A DNA stretch of 31,019 nucleotides from Bacteriovoracaceae bacterium UBA4096. GTDB taxonomy: Bacteria; Bdellovibrionota; Bacteriovoracia; Bacteriovoracales; Bacteriovoracaceae. Within the stretch, counting starts at the first letter, position 1. Each line of letters opens with the position of its first letter. Both the position numbers and the translations under genes were made by a program. The notes below the pieces were generated by a model that saw only the letters and a list, made by a program, of their open reading frames with translations, had not been told where the DNA came from and made no database searches. Below, one piece after another: positions 17,424 to 25,533 of the stretch. The stretch spans positions 12,010 to 43,028 of the forward strand of contig DFXY01000036.1 of assembly GCA_002381945.1 (NCBI GenBank), written 5' to 3'.

Positions 17424-18362
17424 ATGATCCTAAGTCTCAATCCGACTTATTTCTGTAATTTCAGAAGCGGCAAATGTGCTGAAACCTGCTATCTCACGCA
17501 GGAGCAGCTATCGTCGGTTCAGCTTTTACCAATTGCGAGCATAAAAGAGCGGATCGAGGAACTACAAACTCGTTTTTCGCTTGAGCACATCGACTTATAT
17601 GGCGGAGAAATTACAATATTGTCTTTAGATTACCAACTTGAATTGATCGCCTATTTATCGAGCCTAAATATTCCGGTAAACCTGATCACTAATCTTTCTA
17701 ATCCTGAATCACCATTTATCACTCATTTGCCTCGGCATTTTACTCTTTCAGTAAGTTGGGATTATAAGGCCCGTCAGGCCTATCAAAAAGTTTTTGAAAA
17801 AATGCAAAAACTTGAAGTCGGTTTTTCCGTTCTTTCACTAGGAACTCAGGAGTTCGCAAGTTTTGATCCTGATGAAGTGCTCGCACTTCTGATGGAATTA
17901 CCCAAACTGCAATCTTTTGAAATTAAGCCCTATAATCAGAATCAAAGTAATCGGCAGTCTTTTGGGCATAAGGATTATGAAAAACTCATTCAGCGCTACA
18001 TAATAAAATATGAGGAGCTAAACCCAGGGTTCCGGTTTGTGAATATCGATCTCTTGAAAATGACCTTGGATAAAACGAAATCCAGTTGGAGTGACCAGCA
18101 TATTTATTTAACTCCAGGTAATGAATGGAGTGTTTTGGAATTTGATCAAGCTGGAAATGAATATTTTAAAAAAATAGCATCCCTGGACGAGTATGCCACT
18201 TGGGCACAAAGTGAGAAGGATTGTTACACCATTGATCCGCATTGCAAAATATGTCCTTATTTAGGCCACTGCCTAAGCGAACACTTAAAACCCATTGATG
18301 ATTTCAACACCAATGGGTGCAGTGGTTTTAAAAACCTGATCGACTGGTATAAAACTAACTAA
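17424..18362 (+). CDS. Radical SAM-like protein with a non-canonical cluster motif and a C-terminal auxiliary-cluster site
   Basis: The 312-residue protein has the layout of a radical SAM enzyme: a CNFR motif at the N terminus, a GGE motif in DLYGGEITIL (about 59-68) and a C-terminal site C274-X2-C277-X5-C283-X15-C299 for one auxiliary iron-sulfur cluster, as in SPASM/twitch proteins. The first motif is abnormal. Where CX3CX2C is expected it reads Cys11-X3-Ser15-X2-Cys18, with another cysteine at 22, so the three ligands could be C11, C18 and C22. It may still bind a [4Fe-4S] cluster, or it may be an inactive partner. No ribosome site is seen before the ATG. The 3' end overlaps the converging radical SAM operon by eight bases. 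Substrate unknown. Confidence 0.75.
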   Translation: MILSLNPTYFCNFRSGKCAETCYLTQEQLSSVQLLPIASIKERIEELQTRFSLEHIDLYGGEITILSLDYQLELIAYLSSLNIPVNLITNLSNPESPFITHLPRHFTLSVSWDYKARQAYQKVFEKMQKLEVGFSVLSLGTQEFASFDPDEVLALLMELPKLQSFEIKPYNQNQSNRQSFGHKDYEKLIQRYIIKYEELNPGFRFVNIDLLKMTLDKTKSSWSDQHIYLTPGNEWSVLEFDQAGNEYFKKIASLDEYATWAQSEKDCYTIDPHCKICPYLGHCLSEHLKPIDDFNTNGCSGFKNLIDWYKTN

Positions 18363-19437
18363 CAAGTTCTTTAAACTTTTGTGGGAATAAGCATTCTTTA
18401 ATTCCCTTGTTTTCCATGTAATTCAGAACATTTCTTCCGACACAGGCAGTGAGGTACTCGCAGTCAGCACATTCAGAAGTTTTTTCCGCATATTGAAAGC
18501 TCTTAGTCTGGAGATCCAGATGTTGCTCCATAATGCTATGAGGATTCAGATCTTCAACTTTAAAAACTTTGTTGGTATCGATGATCTGTTCATAGATAAA
18601 TGGGCTAAAGTAAACTTCATTATCGTAAATATTTAAGCAAATGGTATTACCGGTATTGTGGTGTTTATCCACATTCGTGAGGTAAATGTCCTTATGGTTA
18701 TTCTTTTCAAGAATTTCCTGAAGAAAGCTCTTCCAATAAGAAAGGTTCTTATCAATTAATGTATTATTATGACTGCGGAAAAAACCTGGGTTGAACTCCA
18801 TGATGGTATTAAATTCGGTCTTAATTGTATTTACCATTGCCATGTAATTTTCTTTCAACAGCTCATTGTTGTGAATGTTTACAACATATGACCAGTCGAT
18901 CACTTTCGGAGAGTTGTTTAAAAAGAAATTAAGGGCCCACTTATTATCGGCCATATACTTTTCTTCTTGAACGAGCATCTTTTTGGTGTTGAGTGGGACT
19001 AGAAATTCCAGAATCATTTCTTTTCTAAAGTATTCAGTGTTATCTAAAATATCAAAAATTCGCTGGAATCTGACTTTATCAAGATTTTCAAATACACAAG
19101 CGGCCGTAATACGAGTTTTTTCATGCAGTCTCATGAGTTTTTGAAAAGTCGGGTGAAGCAGGACTTCTATTGTATTATTTGCGCTAAAAAACTCGGTCGG
19201 CGCCAGAACGATTTCTCTAAAACGCAGACCCTGCTCAGTCAGACCCTTGGCAATCTGATAAGTTTTCTCGAGAGTTTCTTCCCAATTGGCTACAACCTTC
19301 GTCTTATTGACGTAACAGCCTTCGCATGAATGAACACAGCCGCTTAAAATATCGAGATTGAGAACGAAATCCATTGTCTCAATATTGTCGACATTTGTTT
19401 TGGACATTTTTTCGAAGAAATTCGTTTCAATAGTCAT
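18355..19437 (-). CDS. Radical SAM protein, paralogue A of three
   Basis: The preferred start is the ATG at 19437, two bases after the previous stop, with a GGAG site eight bases upstream; it gives 360 residues. The radical SAM cluster motif is Cys34-X3-Cys38-X2-Cys41 (GCVHSCEGCY). In place of the usual GGE the sequence has LAPTEFFSANNT, a motif shared with the next two genes (LGPTDFF, LGPTDIF). A motif FNPGFFR follows mid-protein, and YFSPFIYE near the end. The C-terminal site is C323-X2-C326-X5-C332-X16-C349, one likely auxiliary cluster. It is the last gene of the minus-strand operon and overlaps the converging radical SAM gene. The enzyme class is clear; the reaction is not known. Confidence 0.85.
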   Translation of the reverse strand: MTIETNFFEKMSKTNVDNIETMDFVLNLDILSGCVHSCEGCYVNKTKVVANWEETLEKTYQIAKGLTEQGLRFREIVLAPTEFFSANNTIEVLLHPTFQKLMRLHEKTRITAACVFENLDKVRFQRIFDILDNTEYFRKEMILEFLVPLNTKKMLVQEEKYMADNKWALNFFLNNSPKVIDWSYVVNIHNNELLKENYMAMVNTIKTEFNTIMEFNPGFFRSHNNTLIDKNLSYWKSFLQEILEKNNHKDIYLTNVDKHHNTGNTICLNIYDNEVYFSPFIYEQIIDTNKVFKVEDLNPHSIMEQHLDLQTKSFQYAEKTSECADCEYLTACVGRNVLNYMENKGIKECLFPQKFKELVS

Positions 19438-19438
19438 A

Positions 19439-20548
19439 TTAATACTCCGATGCTTTAAAGGACGTTCTATATAATGGTTTAGGAACGACACAACTGGTGA
19501 TGTTATGAAGTTTCATAAATTGAATATGATTTCGGGCTATACAGTTAGGTTGAAACTGACAATTAGAACAATGAGTGAGAGTCGCTGCGTGGTTGAACTG
19601 TTCTATGGTTAACTCTTCTTTTTTATCGAAGACATCTGCCATATAAAAACGTCCGTCCTCTCGTGATTTCACTTCCAGTTCATTCCGTTTAAGTGGAACA
19701 AACTCATAAAGAAAAGGGGCCACAAAAAGCCGGCCTTCCGTGTACGTCAAAGAATGGAAAGTATCTCCACCAAAGTAGATATCGACCATATTAAGGAAGA
19801 CATTTCTTATGGTAGTATTATCAACTTGATTTTGAAGCAGGTCACTAAGCATCTTTGATTGCTTTTCTATCATCCGGGAATTAGTTGCCCGGGCAAAAGA
19901 AGGATTGATCTTAAATTTAGATCCATAATCGTTTTTAATCCTCATGTTAAGTTCGTTGATACTTATTTGATCGAACATTTCAGGATAGAAGTTAGCGATA
20001 AAGAAAATGTTCACTTGTTTTTTTAGTCTGATATCGATGTTTTTGATGACTTCAAGATTCCGATCAAATCCATCCAGGTACGATCGATCATTTGCTATAT
20101 ATTTATCAATATCTATAACCACAAACAGCTCAAAGCGTTTCCCATAAGGTGCCATGAGATTCATTAATTTATCTACCCTGCGTTTTAACTCTTCATGTGG
20201 AGTTAACATGGTTGAAGTGAAGGTTAAGGCCGCATACTGATCAATCAGTTTATCAAACAATGGTTCATCTACGAGCTGATCAAAATTGGCTGCATCAAAG
20301 ATATCTGTTGGACCAAGGAAGAGTTCATTGGCCTCAATCCCCTGATCTTTAAATTCCTTAGTTAGGTCATATATGTTCTGCATGTCCTTAACGGTAAATT
20401 TGTTCTTAGTATCGACAAAACAGCCAGGACAGTTCATTTCGCAACCATCCAGGGCATCAAAAATGATATCCAATTCTAGAGTGGGCGTATATTTAAGCGG
20501 CTTGGTTCCGCTTACGTGTTTTCGATAAGCATCAAACTGCACGGCCAT
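19439..20548 (-). CDS. Radical SAM protein, paralogue B of three
   Basis: The start is set at the ATG at 20548, because GGAG lies eight bases upstream; another ATG at 20560 has only a site directly against it. This gives 369 residues. The cluster motif is Cys36-X3-Cys40-X2-Cys43 (GCEMNCPGCF), followed by LGPTDIFDAANF where GGE usually stands. INPSFAR and FVAPFLYEF match INP/FNP and PFIYE blocks of the two neighbours. The C-terminal site is C327-X2-C330-X5-C336-X16-C353, identical in spacing to paralogues A and C. The gene overlaps paralogue C and is followed directly by paralogue A, so the three form a tandem set derived by duplication. Confidence 0.85.
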   Translation of the reverse strand: MAVQFDAYRKHVSGTKPLKYTPTLELDIIFDALDGCEMNCPGCFVDTKNKFTVKDMQNIYDLTKEFKDQGIEANELFLGPTDIFDAANFDQLVDEPLFDKLIDQYAALTFTSTMLTPHEELKRRVDKLMNLMAPYGKRFELFVVIDIDKYIANDRSYLDGFDRNLEVIKNIDIRLKKQVNIFFIANFYPEMFDQISINELNMRIKNDYGSKFKINPSFARATNSRMIEKQSKMLSDLLQNQVDNTTIRNVFLNMVDIYFGGDTFHSLTYTEGRLFVAPFLYEFVPLKRNELEVKSREDGRFYMADVFDKKEELTIEQFNHAATLTHCSNCQFQPNCIARNHIQFMKLHNITSCVVPKPLYRTSFKASEY

Positions 20549-21629
20549 GTATTTCTCCATTCCCGAGGCCTAGAAAACAATCTTTTATATTGTTGGCCTC
20601 CATGAAAGTAAGTACGTTTTTATAAGAGCAAGACACTAAATATTCGCAGCCTACACAATTAGTAGTTTTTTCAGAAAACTGCATTTGTTTAATAAAAAAG
20701 TCCTCTTTGGCAGTAGTCAGATCATTTAAGGTATATTCTTCACCTTTTTTGGGAATCAGATACGTGTTCTCATAAGAGAAAACATTCTCATAGATAAAAG
20801 GACAAATGTAGAAGTTACCATTCCTGAAATTGATGACCATATTGTTCATCCCACTATGACCTTTGTTAAGCATCGTATAGGTGAATCCATCGGCATTTTT
20901 CTTAAAATTTTCTTTAATGGTTTGCATCCAGAAGTGAAGATTTTCTTTTTGCTTCTGATGCTTGATCCGCAAGATTGAAGGATTAAATTCTAATATAGTA
21001 TCAAATTCGGTCTTAATGATTTGGGCCAGTCTGGTGAGGTTTTCAGCATCGTATTTGATCAGGTTGGCAGGATGGATATTAATTTGAAAAGCGGGATCAA
21101 ATTCAAGTCCTGACTCCTCCAGAACCTTCCATTTGATTTTCATATTAGAGATATAGTTAGGATCAGTCAGGAACTCATCCATATCAGTGGCAATTAAGAG
21201 GTCAATATCCAGATGCCCTACGTACTTTTCTAGTACTTCAAGTTTTTCCCTGATTTCATCCGGACCCGCTTTAAGAGTTGAGAGCATGACAAACTTGGTA
21301 TCCGGATTCTTAAAGAGTCTTTTAAAGTCAGGATGCTTGATTACATCCAATGTATTCTTGGCACTGAAAAAATCAGTTGGGCCCAGAGCAATCTCTTCTA
21401 AATGGAGTGAGCTGGCGTTAATTTCATCTGCAATTTTACTTATAATTTTTAAATCATTTTCAAGATTGGAAGAATTAGTACCTTTATTTACAAAGCAGCC
21501 GTGACAGCTGAAATCGCAGCCATTTAAAATATCGATATTCATAAAGGAATAGAAGTTATTGGACTTATCTAAATCCCAGTTAACTTCACCTGCATAATTC
21601 ATTCGATCAAAGAGGTTACTCTTAATCAT
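20532..21629 (-). CDS. Radical SAM protein, paralogue C of three
   Basis: The 365-residue protein has Cys38-X3-Cys42-X2-Cys45 (GCDFSCHGCF), LGPTDFFSAKNT in the GGE position, FNPSILR mid-protein, FYICPFIYE near the end and a C-terminal C325-X2-C328-X5-C334-X16-C351 site. It is closer to paralogue A than to B in these blocks (FFSA-N-T and PFIYE). The start ATG overlaps the stop of the previous gene by four bases, with an AGAG site upstream. All three paralogues should bind one radical SAM cluster and one auxiliary cluster. They may form a complex, modify different positions of one substrate, or act in sequence; the sequence cannot decide. Confidence 0.87.
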   Translation of the reverse strand: MIKSNLFDRMNYAGEVNWDLDKSNNFYSFMNIDILNGCDFSCHGCFVNKGTNSSNLENDLKIISKIADEINASSLHLEEIALGPTDFFSAKNTLDVIKHPDFKRLFKNPDTKFVMLSTLKAGPDEIREKLEVLEKYVGHLDIDLLIATDMDEFLTDPNYISNMKIKWKVLEESGLEFDPAFQINIHPANLIKYDAENLTRLAQIIKTEFDTILEFNPSILRIKHQKQKENLHFWMQTIKENFKKNADGFTYTMLNKGHSGMNNMVINFRNGNFYICPFIYENVFSYENTYLIPKKGEEYTLNDLTTAKEDFFIKQMQFSEKTTNCVGCEYLVSCSYKNVLTFMEANNIKDCFLGLGNGEIHGRAV

Positions 21630-22348
21630 TTAAGCTCTTTTTCCTTGAGGAATTGCATGGCCACAGTACTAAGGACTGCGAAGTCCGTTTTATGATTCTC
21701 TGAGGCTAGAAAACTAATAAGTTTTTCTCCACCATATACTTGTTCGTCAAAATAATACGGATAATAAGACTGACTCATCAAATTTTTGAGATCATCATCT
21801 GTATTGAACATCACTAAGAATTCGGGTAGTGCCAGAACTTGTGAAAGGTTAGCACCTATTGCAGGAAGGCGCCCTTCTACTTTAGGGAGCTCTTGTCTTA
21901 AGAGTTCCAAAGTTTCCTCATCCAGAAACTTTGTGGCAGACATTGCTAAATAAAGGGGAATTGATTTTATCAGATTACACCACTGCTCAATCATTTCCTG
22001 ATTGTCGACAATGAAATGAGCGTAGTCTTCCAGTGAGAAATCATTCTGTACATCGGTATATGGCATTTCTTGATATTTATAACCGAAAATAACATTTGCC
22101 GTGATCTTGGCCAGATTTGTGGTTTCTACCACAAAGTTTCCGGTCATGTATTCTTTAAGTAGCTCAGGTGTGACTCCTTGAACTTCAGCTTTTAAACGCA
22201 TATTACTCAATGTCATTAAACACTGCTTAGGAGAAATGCGGCTATTTTTAATATCAACTCTAAAGAGAATACTCTTGTCTTTAAAATACTCAATCTGATG
22301 CTGAGGAGATAGAGGGAGAGTTACATCAATTATTCTTTGTTCATTCAT
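21626..22348 (-). CDS. Unrecognised protein in the radical SAM operon (240 aa)
   Basis: The protein is not recognised. It has no signal peptide, membrane helix, zinc site or radical SAM motif, and only two cysteines. The N terminus looks beta-rich (about 1-70) and the rest helical, with acidic and aromatic patches (YYPYYFDEQVYGGEK near residue 190). It overlaps its neighbours by four and eight bases, so it is translationally coupled to the radical SAM genes. A partner, substrate-binding or scaffold protein of the pathway is the simplest reading. An AGG site lies seven bases before the ATG. Confidence 0.7.
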   Translation of the reverse strand: MNEQRIIDVTLPLSPQHQIEYFKDKSILFRVDIKNSRISPKQCLMTLSNMRLKAEVQGVTPELLKEYMTGNFVVETTNLAKITANVIFGYKYQEMPYTDVQNDFSLEDYAHFIVDNQEMIEQWCNLIKSIPLYLAMSATKFLDEETLELLRQELPKVEGRLPAIGANLSQVLALPEFLVMFNTDDDLKNLMSQSYYPYYFDEQVYGGEKLISFLASENHKTDFAVLSTVAMQFLKEKELK

Positions 22349-23441
22349 TGGCTACCTGACCTTCACGAGAGAGTTTTACCGATACATAATTTATCAAAGT
22401 GGTGTTCATTTTATTGTGATATTCTTTAAAGAAATCTAGTTCATGAAAATTCAGTCCTTTAGGACCTAAAAATTCATCCAATATTTCTTCCTGGTTTTGA
22501 CCATAAAAAAGCTGCTGAATCTTATTGAACTCGTCATAACTCGGAAATGGATCATGGGAGTCCAGATCATAGGTCTTTAAAAGTGCCATAAAGGATTTAA
22601 GCTTATCGAGTCGACTTTCAATCCAGCTGGCATCTTTGGTATCGATTCCTCTAAAAAACAATCCACTCATTAAATCATCCTGCTCGAGGATGGGGATGAT
22701 ATCGTCGTGGGCAGTGATATCGGTTCCGTTGTAGGAGAGGAGTACTCTTCGATCATTGAGTAGAGTTTCCAGACCACTTCTTTTGACCTGGATAACCGAC
22801 ATGCCAACCAAATAAGACTTCAGGGTCTCTAGCTTTTTGAGCAGACCTTGTTTGGTGATTTTTTCATGAGCGTATAGCAGTAGGATGTACTCAAAGGGCA
22901 AGGAGAGAATATCATCCAATGAGAAAATCAAGTCTTTCTCTGGAATGTTACCGTTTTGTTCTTTAAATACCTGGTATAACTCTAAACTTAAACCAAGATG
23001 TTTATTATCCCAAATCCAAAATCTTTCATTAGTCTTCTTGAGAATATCTTTAATAACCGCATCGCCTAAATGAAATACTTGGTCGATTTGGATGAGAAAG
23101 TATAAGAAGAAAGGAACCATACTGTCATGGTCCACATAAACTTTGATTGCCTTGCCATTTTCACTTTCAAAAAGCTGTTTCATTCCACCGTGTTCCTCAT
23201 TCACTTTCTTTATAAAATGAGAGAAGTCATCAGCGGTTAAAAGGGGAGGATTCTCGGGGAACAAAATATCTTTCCACTTAGAACCGATATATATTTTTCG
23301 GCTATAAGAAAAATTATCTACTAACCCCTCAATCTGAGGTACGCATATATAGTGCTTGTTTTTGATATTTAGACTTAACATAGAATGGTTGTAACTATTC
23401 TGAGTTTTTGTCTCAATACCATCCCAATGGTTTTCCGTCAT
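22341..23441 (-). CDS. Unrecognised protein in the radical SAM operon (366 aa)
   Basis: The start is taken as the ATG at 23441, which overlaps the previous stop (TAATG) and has AGAGG nine bases upstream; this gives 366 residues starting MTENHWDG. A start at 23492 is possible but would overlap the previous gene by 52 bases. The protein is not recognised. It is acidic, mixed alpha/beta, has no membrane helix and few cysteines, and contains WIWDNKHLGLSLELYQVF near residue 150. It lies directly after the 190-residue CHG-tailed protein and before the 240-residue protein. It may help recognise or hold the substrate of the radical SAM enzymes. Confidence 0.7.
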   Translation of the reverse strand: MTENHWDGIETKTQNSYNHSMLSLNIKNKHYICVPQIEGLVDNFSYSRKIYIGSKWKDILFPENPPLLTADDFSHFIKKVNEEHGGMKQLFESENGKAIKVYVDHDSMVPFFLYFLIQIDQVFHLGDAVIKDILKKTNERFWIWDNKHLGLSLELYQVFKEQNGNIPEKDLIFSLDDILSLPFEYILLLYAHEKITKQGLLKKLETLKSYLVGMSVIQVKRSGLETLLNDRRVLLSYNGTDITAHDDIIPILEQDDLMSGLFFRGIDTKDASWIESRLDKLKSFMALLKTYDLDSHDPFPSYDEFNKIQQLFYGQNQEEILDEFLGPKGLNFHELDFFKEYHNKMNTTLINYVSVKLSREGQVANE

Positions 23442-24013
23442 TAACGTCGACCTCTTGAACCATGACAAGGTGGTGGAAAGTTTCCATGACAATATTGGAA
23501 AGTTTCTTTTTCGCGGTTAGAAAAATAAGTGATCATAGCATGCCACGGAGTACCAGCACCTGCGGGGAATTGGAAATTGGAATCTCCAATGTAGTCCGGA
23601 GTTACCGCATTAAAATTAACGAATTGCTTAATTTCAGCATCCGTTAAATCTTCTGCATCTGTTGGATTAGGATAATAAGCTTTTACTAAAGACTGAAGGC
23701 CATCTCCGTGACGATAAAATCGAAAAGTTCTTACCACGGCATATGTGTTGGCAAGGGTACGAATGTAGCTTGTTACAATTTCGTCTGTTGCAACGGTTCC
23801 AGTACTTGCTCCAAAGGGAGGCAGTGATGGAGAATAAGAAATAGAAATTCGTGCAGCTACCGGAGTTCCGGGATAGTTCTGAGCTGACCTTCCAACCCAA
23901 ATGCTGTCGGCCGAAATCAAACTCTGCATATGGTTTCTTACATTAGATTCTTCTGTAGAAGTAAATTTTAATTTTTGTAACAGTGTCGCAAAACTAACTA
24001 TTTCTCCGGCCAT
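23441..24013 (-). CDS. 190-residue protein with a CHG-x5-CHG basic tail; candidate modification substrate
   Basis: The first 170 residues form a soluble, Ser/Thr/Pro-rich domain of unknown family (MAGEIVSFATLLQK at the start). The last 17 residues are different: YCHGNFPPPCHGSRGRR. They carry the protein's only two cysteines (175 and 183), each followed by His-Gly, a proline run between them and a basic end. Short cysteine-containing tails behind a folded leader are what radical SAM enzymes modify in ribosomal peptide pathways, so this is the best substrate candidate in the operon. There is no GG or other obvious cleavage site before the tail. An AGAGG site precedes the ATG, 27 bases after the previous radical SAM gene. 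A structural or metal-binding role is an alternative. Confidence 0.6.
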   Translation of the reverse strand: MAGEIVSFATLLQKLKFTSTEESNVRNHMQSLISADSIWVGRSAQNYPGTPVAARISISYSPSLPPFGASTGTVATDEIVTSYIRTLANTYAVVRTFRFYRHGDGLQSLVKAYYPNPTDAEDLTDAEIKQFVNFNAVTPDYIGDSNFQFPAGAGTPWHAMITYFSNREKETFQYCHGNFPPPCHGSRGRR

Positions 24014-24040
24014 TAAATACCTCTTTGTTTATTCAAAAAA

Positions 24041-25093
24041 TTATACCTGTAATTTAAAAATAGAGTCAAAAAACCGTTTATTAACACATCCACTCGACCG
24101 CTCACGATCTTTCCAAGACCAAGATACAGGACAACGTAATGGGCACGAAACATAATATTCACATACCAAACATTGGTTGCTTTCTAAGAATTGAAACAGC
24201 ATGTTTGAATTGTCCTCGTAGTTGACTTTACCCACAAAGTTTTCAGGGTTGTGTCTGTCCCATAAGTAATTTGTAACCATATTATTGGGAAGAATGTTGC
24301 ACTTATTAAAGGTTGTGAACTGAATTTCATTAAGTTGCGATGTTTTAACTTTCGCCATAGCTTCCCCGAAGGGCATGAGCTTAGGATATTTACTCGCAAT
24401 GAGATGAAGATAACTCAGATACTCCTCGTCACTGGGAATCATATGTTGAGTCCAGGAGTCAGGTAAAAAGTCGTCCATGAAAATAGGAAATTGCTCATAG
24501 AGTTGATCAAAGATGGCATCACCTTGATGAAGTTTTTGTATGGCCTCTTTAGTCACAACGACGTTGATATTTGAAATGTAGTCTTTGAAAAAAAGAATGT
24601 TTTCAAGGTACTGCTTAGTAATCGGACGACCGTATAAGTCATAGGAAGCAATGAACCTCATATACACAGCTTTGTTCATTTCTTTAAACCATTCTTTTAT
24701 TAGCTCACGCTTGGTTGTCAGCATATTGCTAACAATAATGATTCTGGGCTCTATAGAGCGCTCGAGACAGAGTTTCTGATACTCATTGATCAGAATCTGG
24801 TAATCATTAAGAATATTTCTTTCGGAAGTTATCAAGCGATCTTGCAGAAGCTCTCCCCCTACCAGATGAAGATTTACCATTGAAATATCTTTATCCATCT
24901 TATCTAGAAATTGGGCAATAAGCGGCAGTTTAGAGAGCATCTCCTCTAAGCTCAGGCCTACGACTGATTTTTTATCATGACCACAAAAAGCACAATTCAC
25001 ATCACAGTTTTCAAAGAGGGTTAACTCTATTTCTGCAAGTCTGGGCTTTTTGGGACCGATCAATTCTTTAACCATTCCTACGGGTAATTCCAT
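24041..25093 (-). CDS. Radical SAM/SPASM-type enzyme
   Basis: The 350-residue protein has the cluster motif Cys30-X3-Cys34-X2-Cys37 (NCDVNCAFCG), the GGE motif at 79-81 (LVGGELL) and a full SPASM-like C-terminal set: C308-X2-C311-X5-C317-X3-C321-X14-C336. The CX2CX5CX3C spacing is that of SPASM enzymes, but the upstream CX9-15GX4C half is missing, so one auxiliary cluster is expected (a twitch or partial SPASM protein). Family members modify ribosomal peptides or proteins. The start has a GAGGGA site and overlaps the previous gene by 16 bases. The 190-residue CHG-tailed protein follows it directly. Confidence 0.88.
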   Translation of the reverse strand: MELPVGMVKELIGPKKPRLAEIELTLFENCDVNCAFCGHDKKSVVGLSLEEMLSKLPLIAQFLDKMDKDISMVNLHLVGGELLQDRLITSERNILNDYQILINEYQKLCLERSIEPRIIIVSNMLTTKRELIKEWFKEMNKAVYMRFIASYDLYGRPITKQYLENILFFKDYISNINVVVTKEAIQKLHQGDAIFDQLYEQFPIFMDDFLPDSWTQHMIPSDEEYLSYLHLIASKYPKLMPFGEAMAKVKTSQLNEIQFTTFNKCNILPNNMVTNYLWDRHNPENFVGKVNYEDNSNMLFQFLESNQCLVCEYYVSCPLRCPVSWSWKDRERSSGCVNKRFFDSIFKLQV

Positions 25094-25533
25094 TCTTCCC
25101 TCGGTAAAGTTTGAAGACCACTTTCATTCAACATATATTCTTCAAGGATTAATCGATGGGTGATCGCCATTCTTGGGCTATCCCAGACAATTTTTTCCCT
25201 TGGCACTATCTCTAATATGGCATCATAAGTTTTTTGATCTTCTTTATAAGTTTTAAAAAAAGGATCATTGTTGTTCATGAGTGAACTTTGGTTGAGGATT
25301 TCAAAAAAATCTTCCCCGAACTCACGTGAAATTAAATCGGCAACAGCAATAGCCACGGCACGGGCCGCACCTGGAAAACGCAGGTAGGAAGTTCCATCCA
25401 GTAAGTAAGTTATGGCATCCTGAACGACAGACCCATTTTCAATCGTATAATTAAAGTTCTTATGCTCATCTTCAAAGCTCTCATGGCCATGCAATTGGTA
25501 AAAGACAGTTCTTCTGTATTCATATTCTTTCAT
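25078..25533 (-). CDS. Unrecognised small protein between two radical SAM genes (151 aa)
   Basis: The protein is not recognised. It has no cysteine, signal peptide or membrane helix. It looks like a small helical domain with one conspicuous block, FPGAARAVAIAVADLISREFGEDFF split around residues 53-77, and a terminal part rich in Arg and Glu. The start overlaps the previous radical SAM stop (ATGA) and has GAGG seven bases upstream, and the end overlaps the next radical SAM gene by 16 bases. Coupling on both sides points to a role in the pathway, for instance as a peptide-binding partner or a second substrate, but no such fold is visible. Confidence 0.7.
   Translation of the reverse strand: MKEYEYRRTVFYQLHGHESFEDEHKNFNYTIENGSVVQDAITYLLDGTSYLRFPGAARAVAIAVADLISREFGEDFFEILNQSSLMNNNDPFFKTYKEDQKTYDAILEIVPREKIVWDSPRMAITHRLILEEYMLNESGLQTLPREEWNYP

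Noticed and set aside
23441..24013. Reading the CHG-tailed protein as a nitrile-hydratase-type leader precursor
   Set aside because: No nitrile-hydratase-like leader helix or GG cleavage site is visible, so that precursor class was not assigned.
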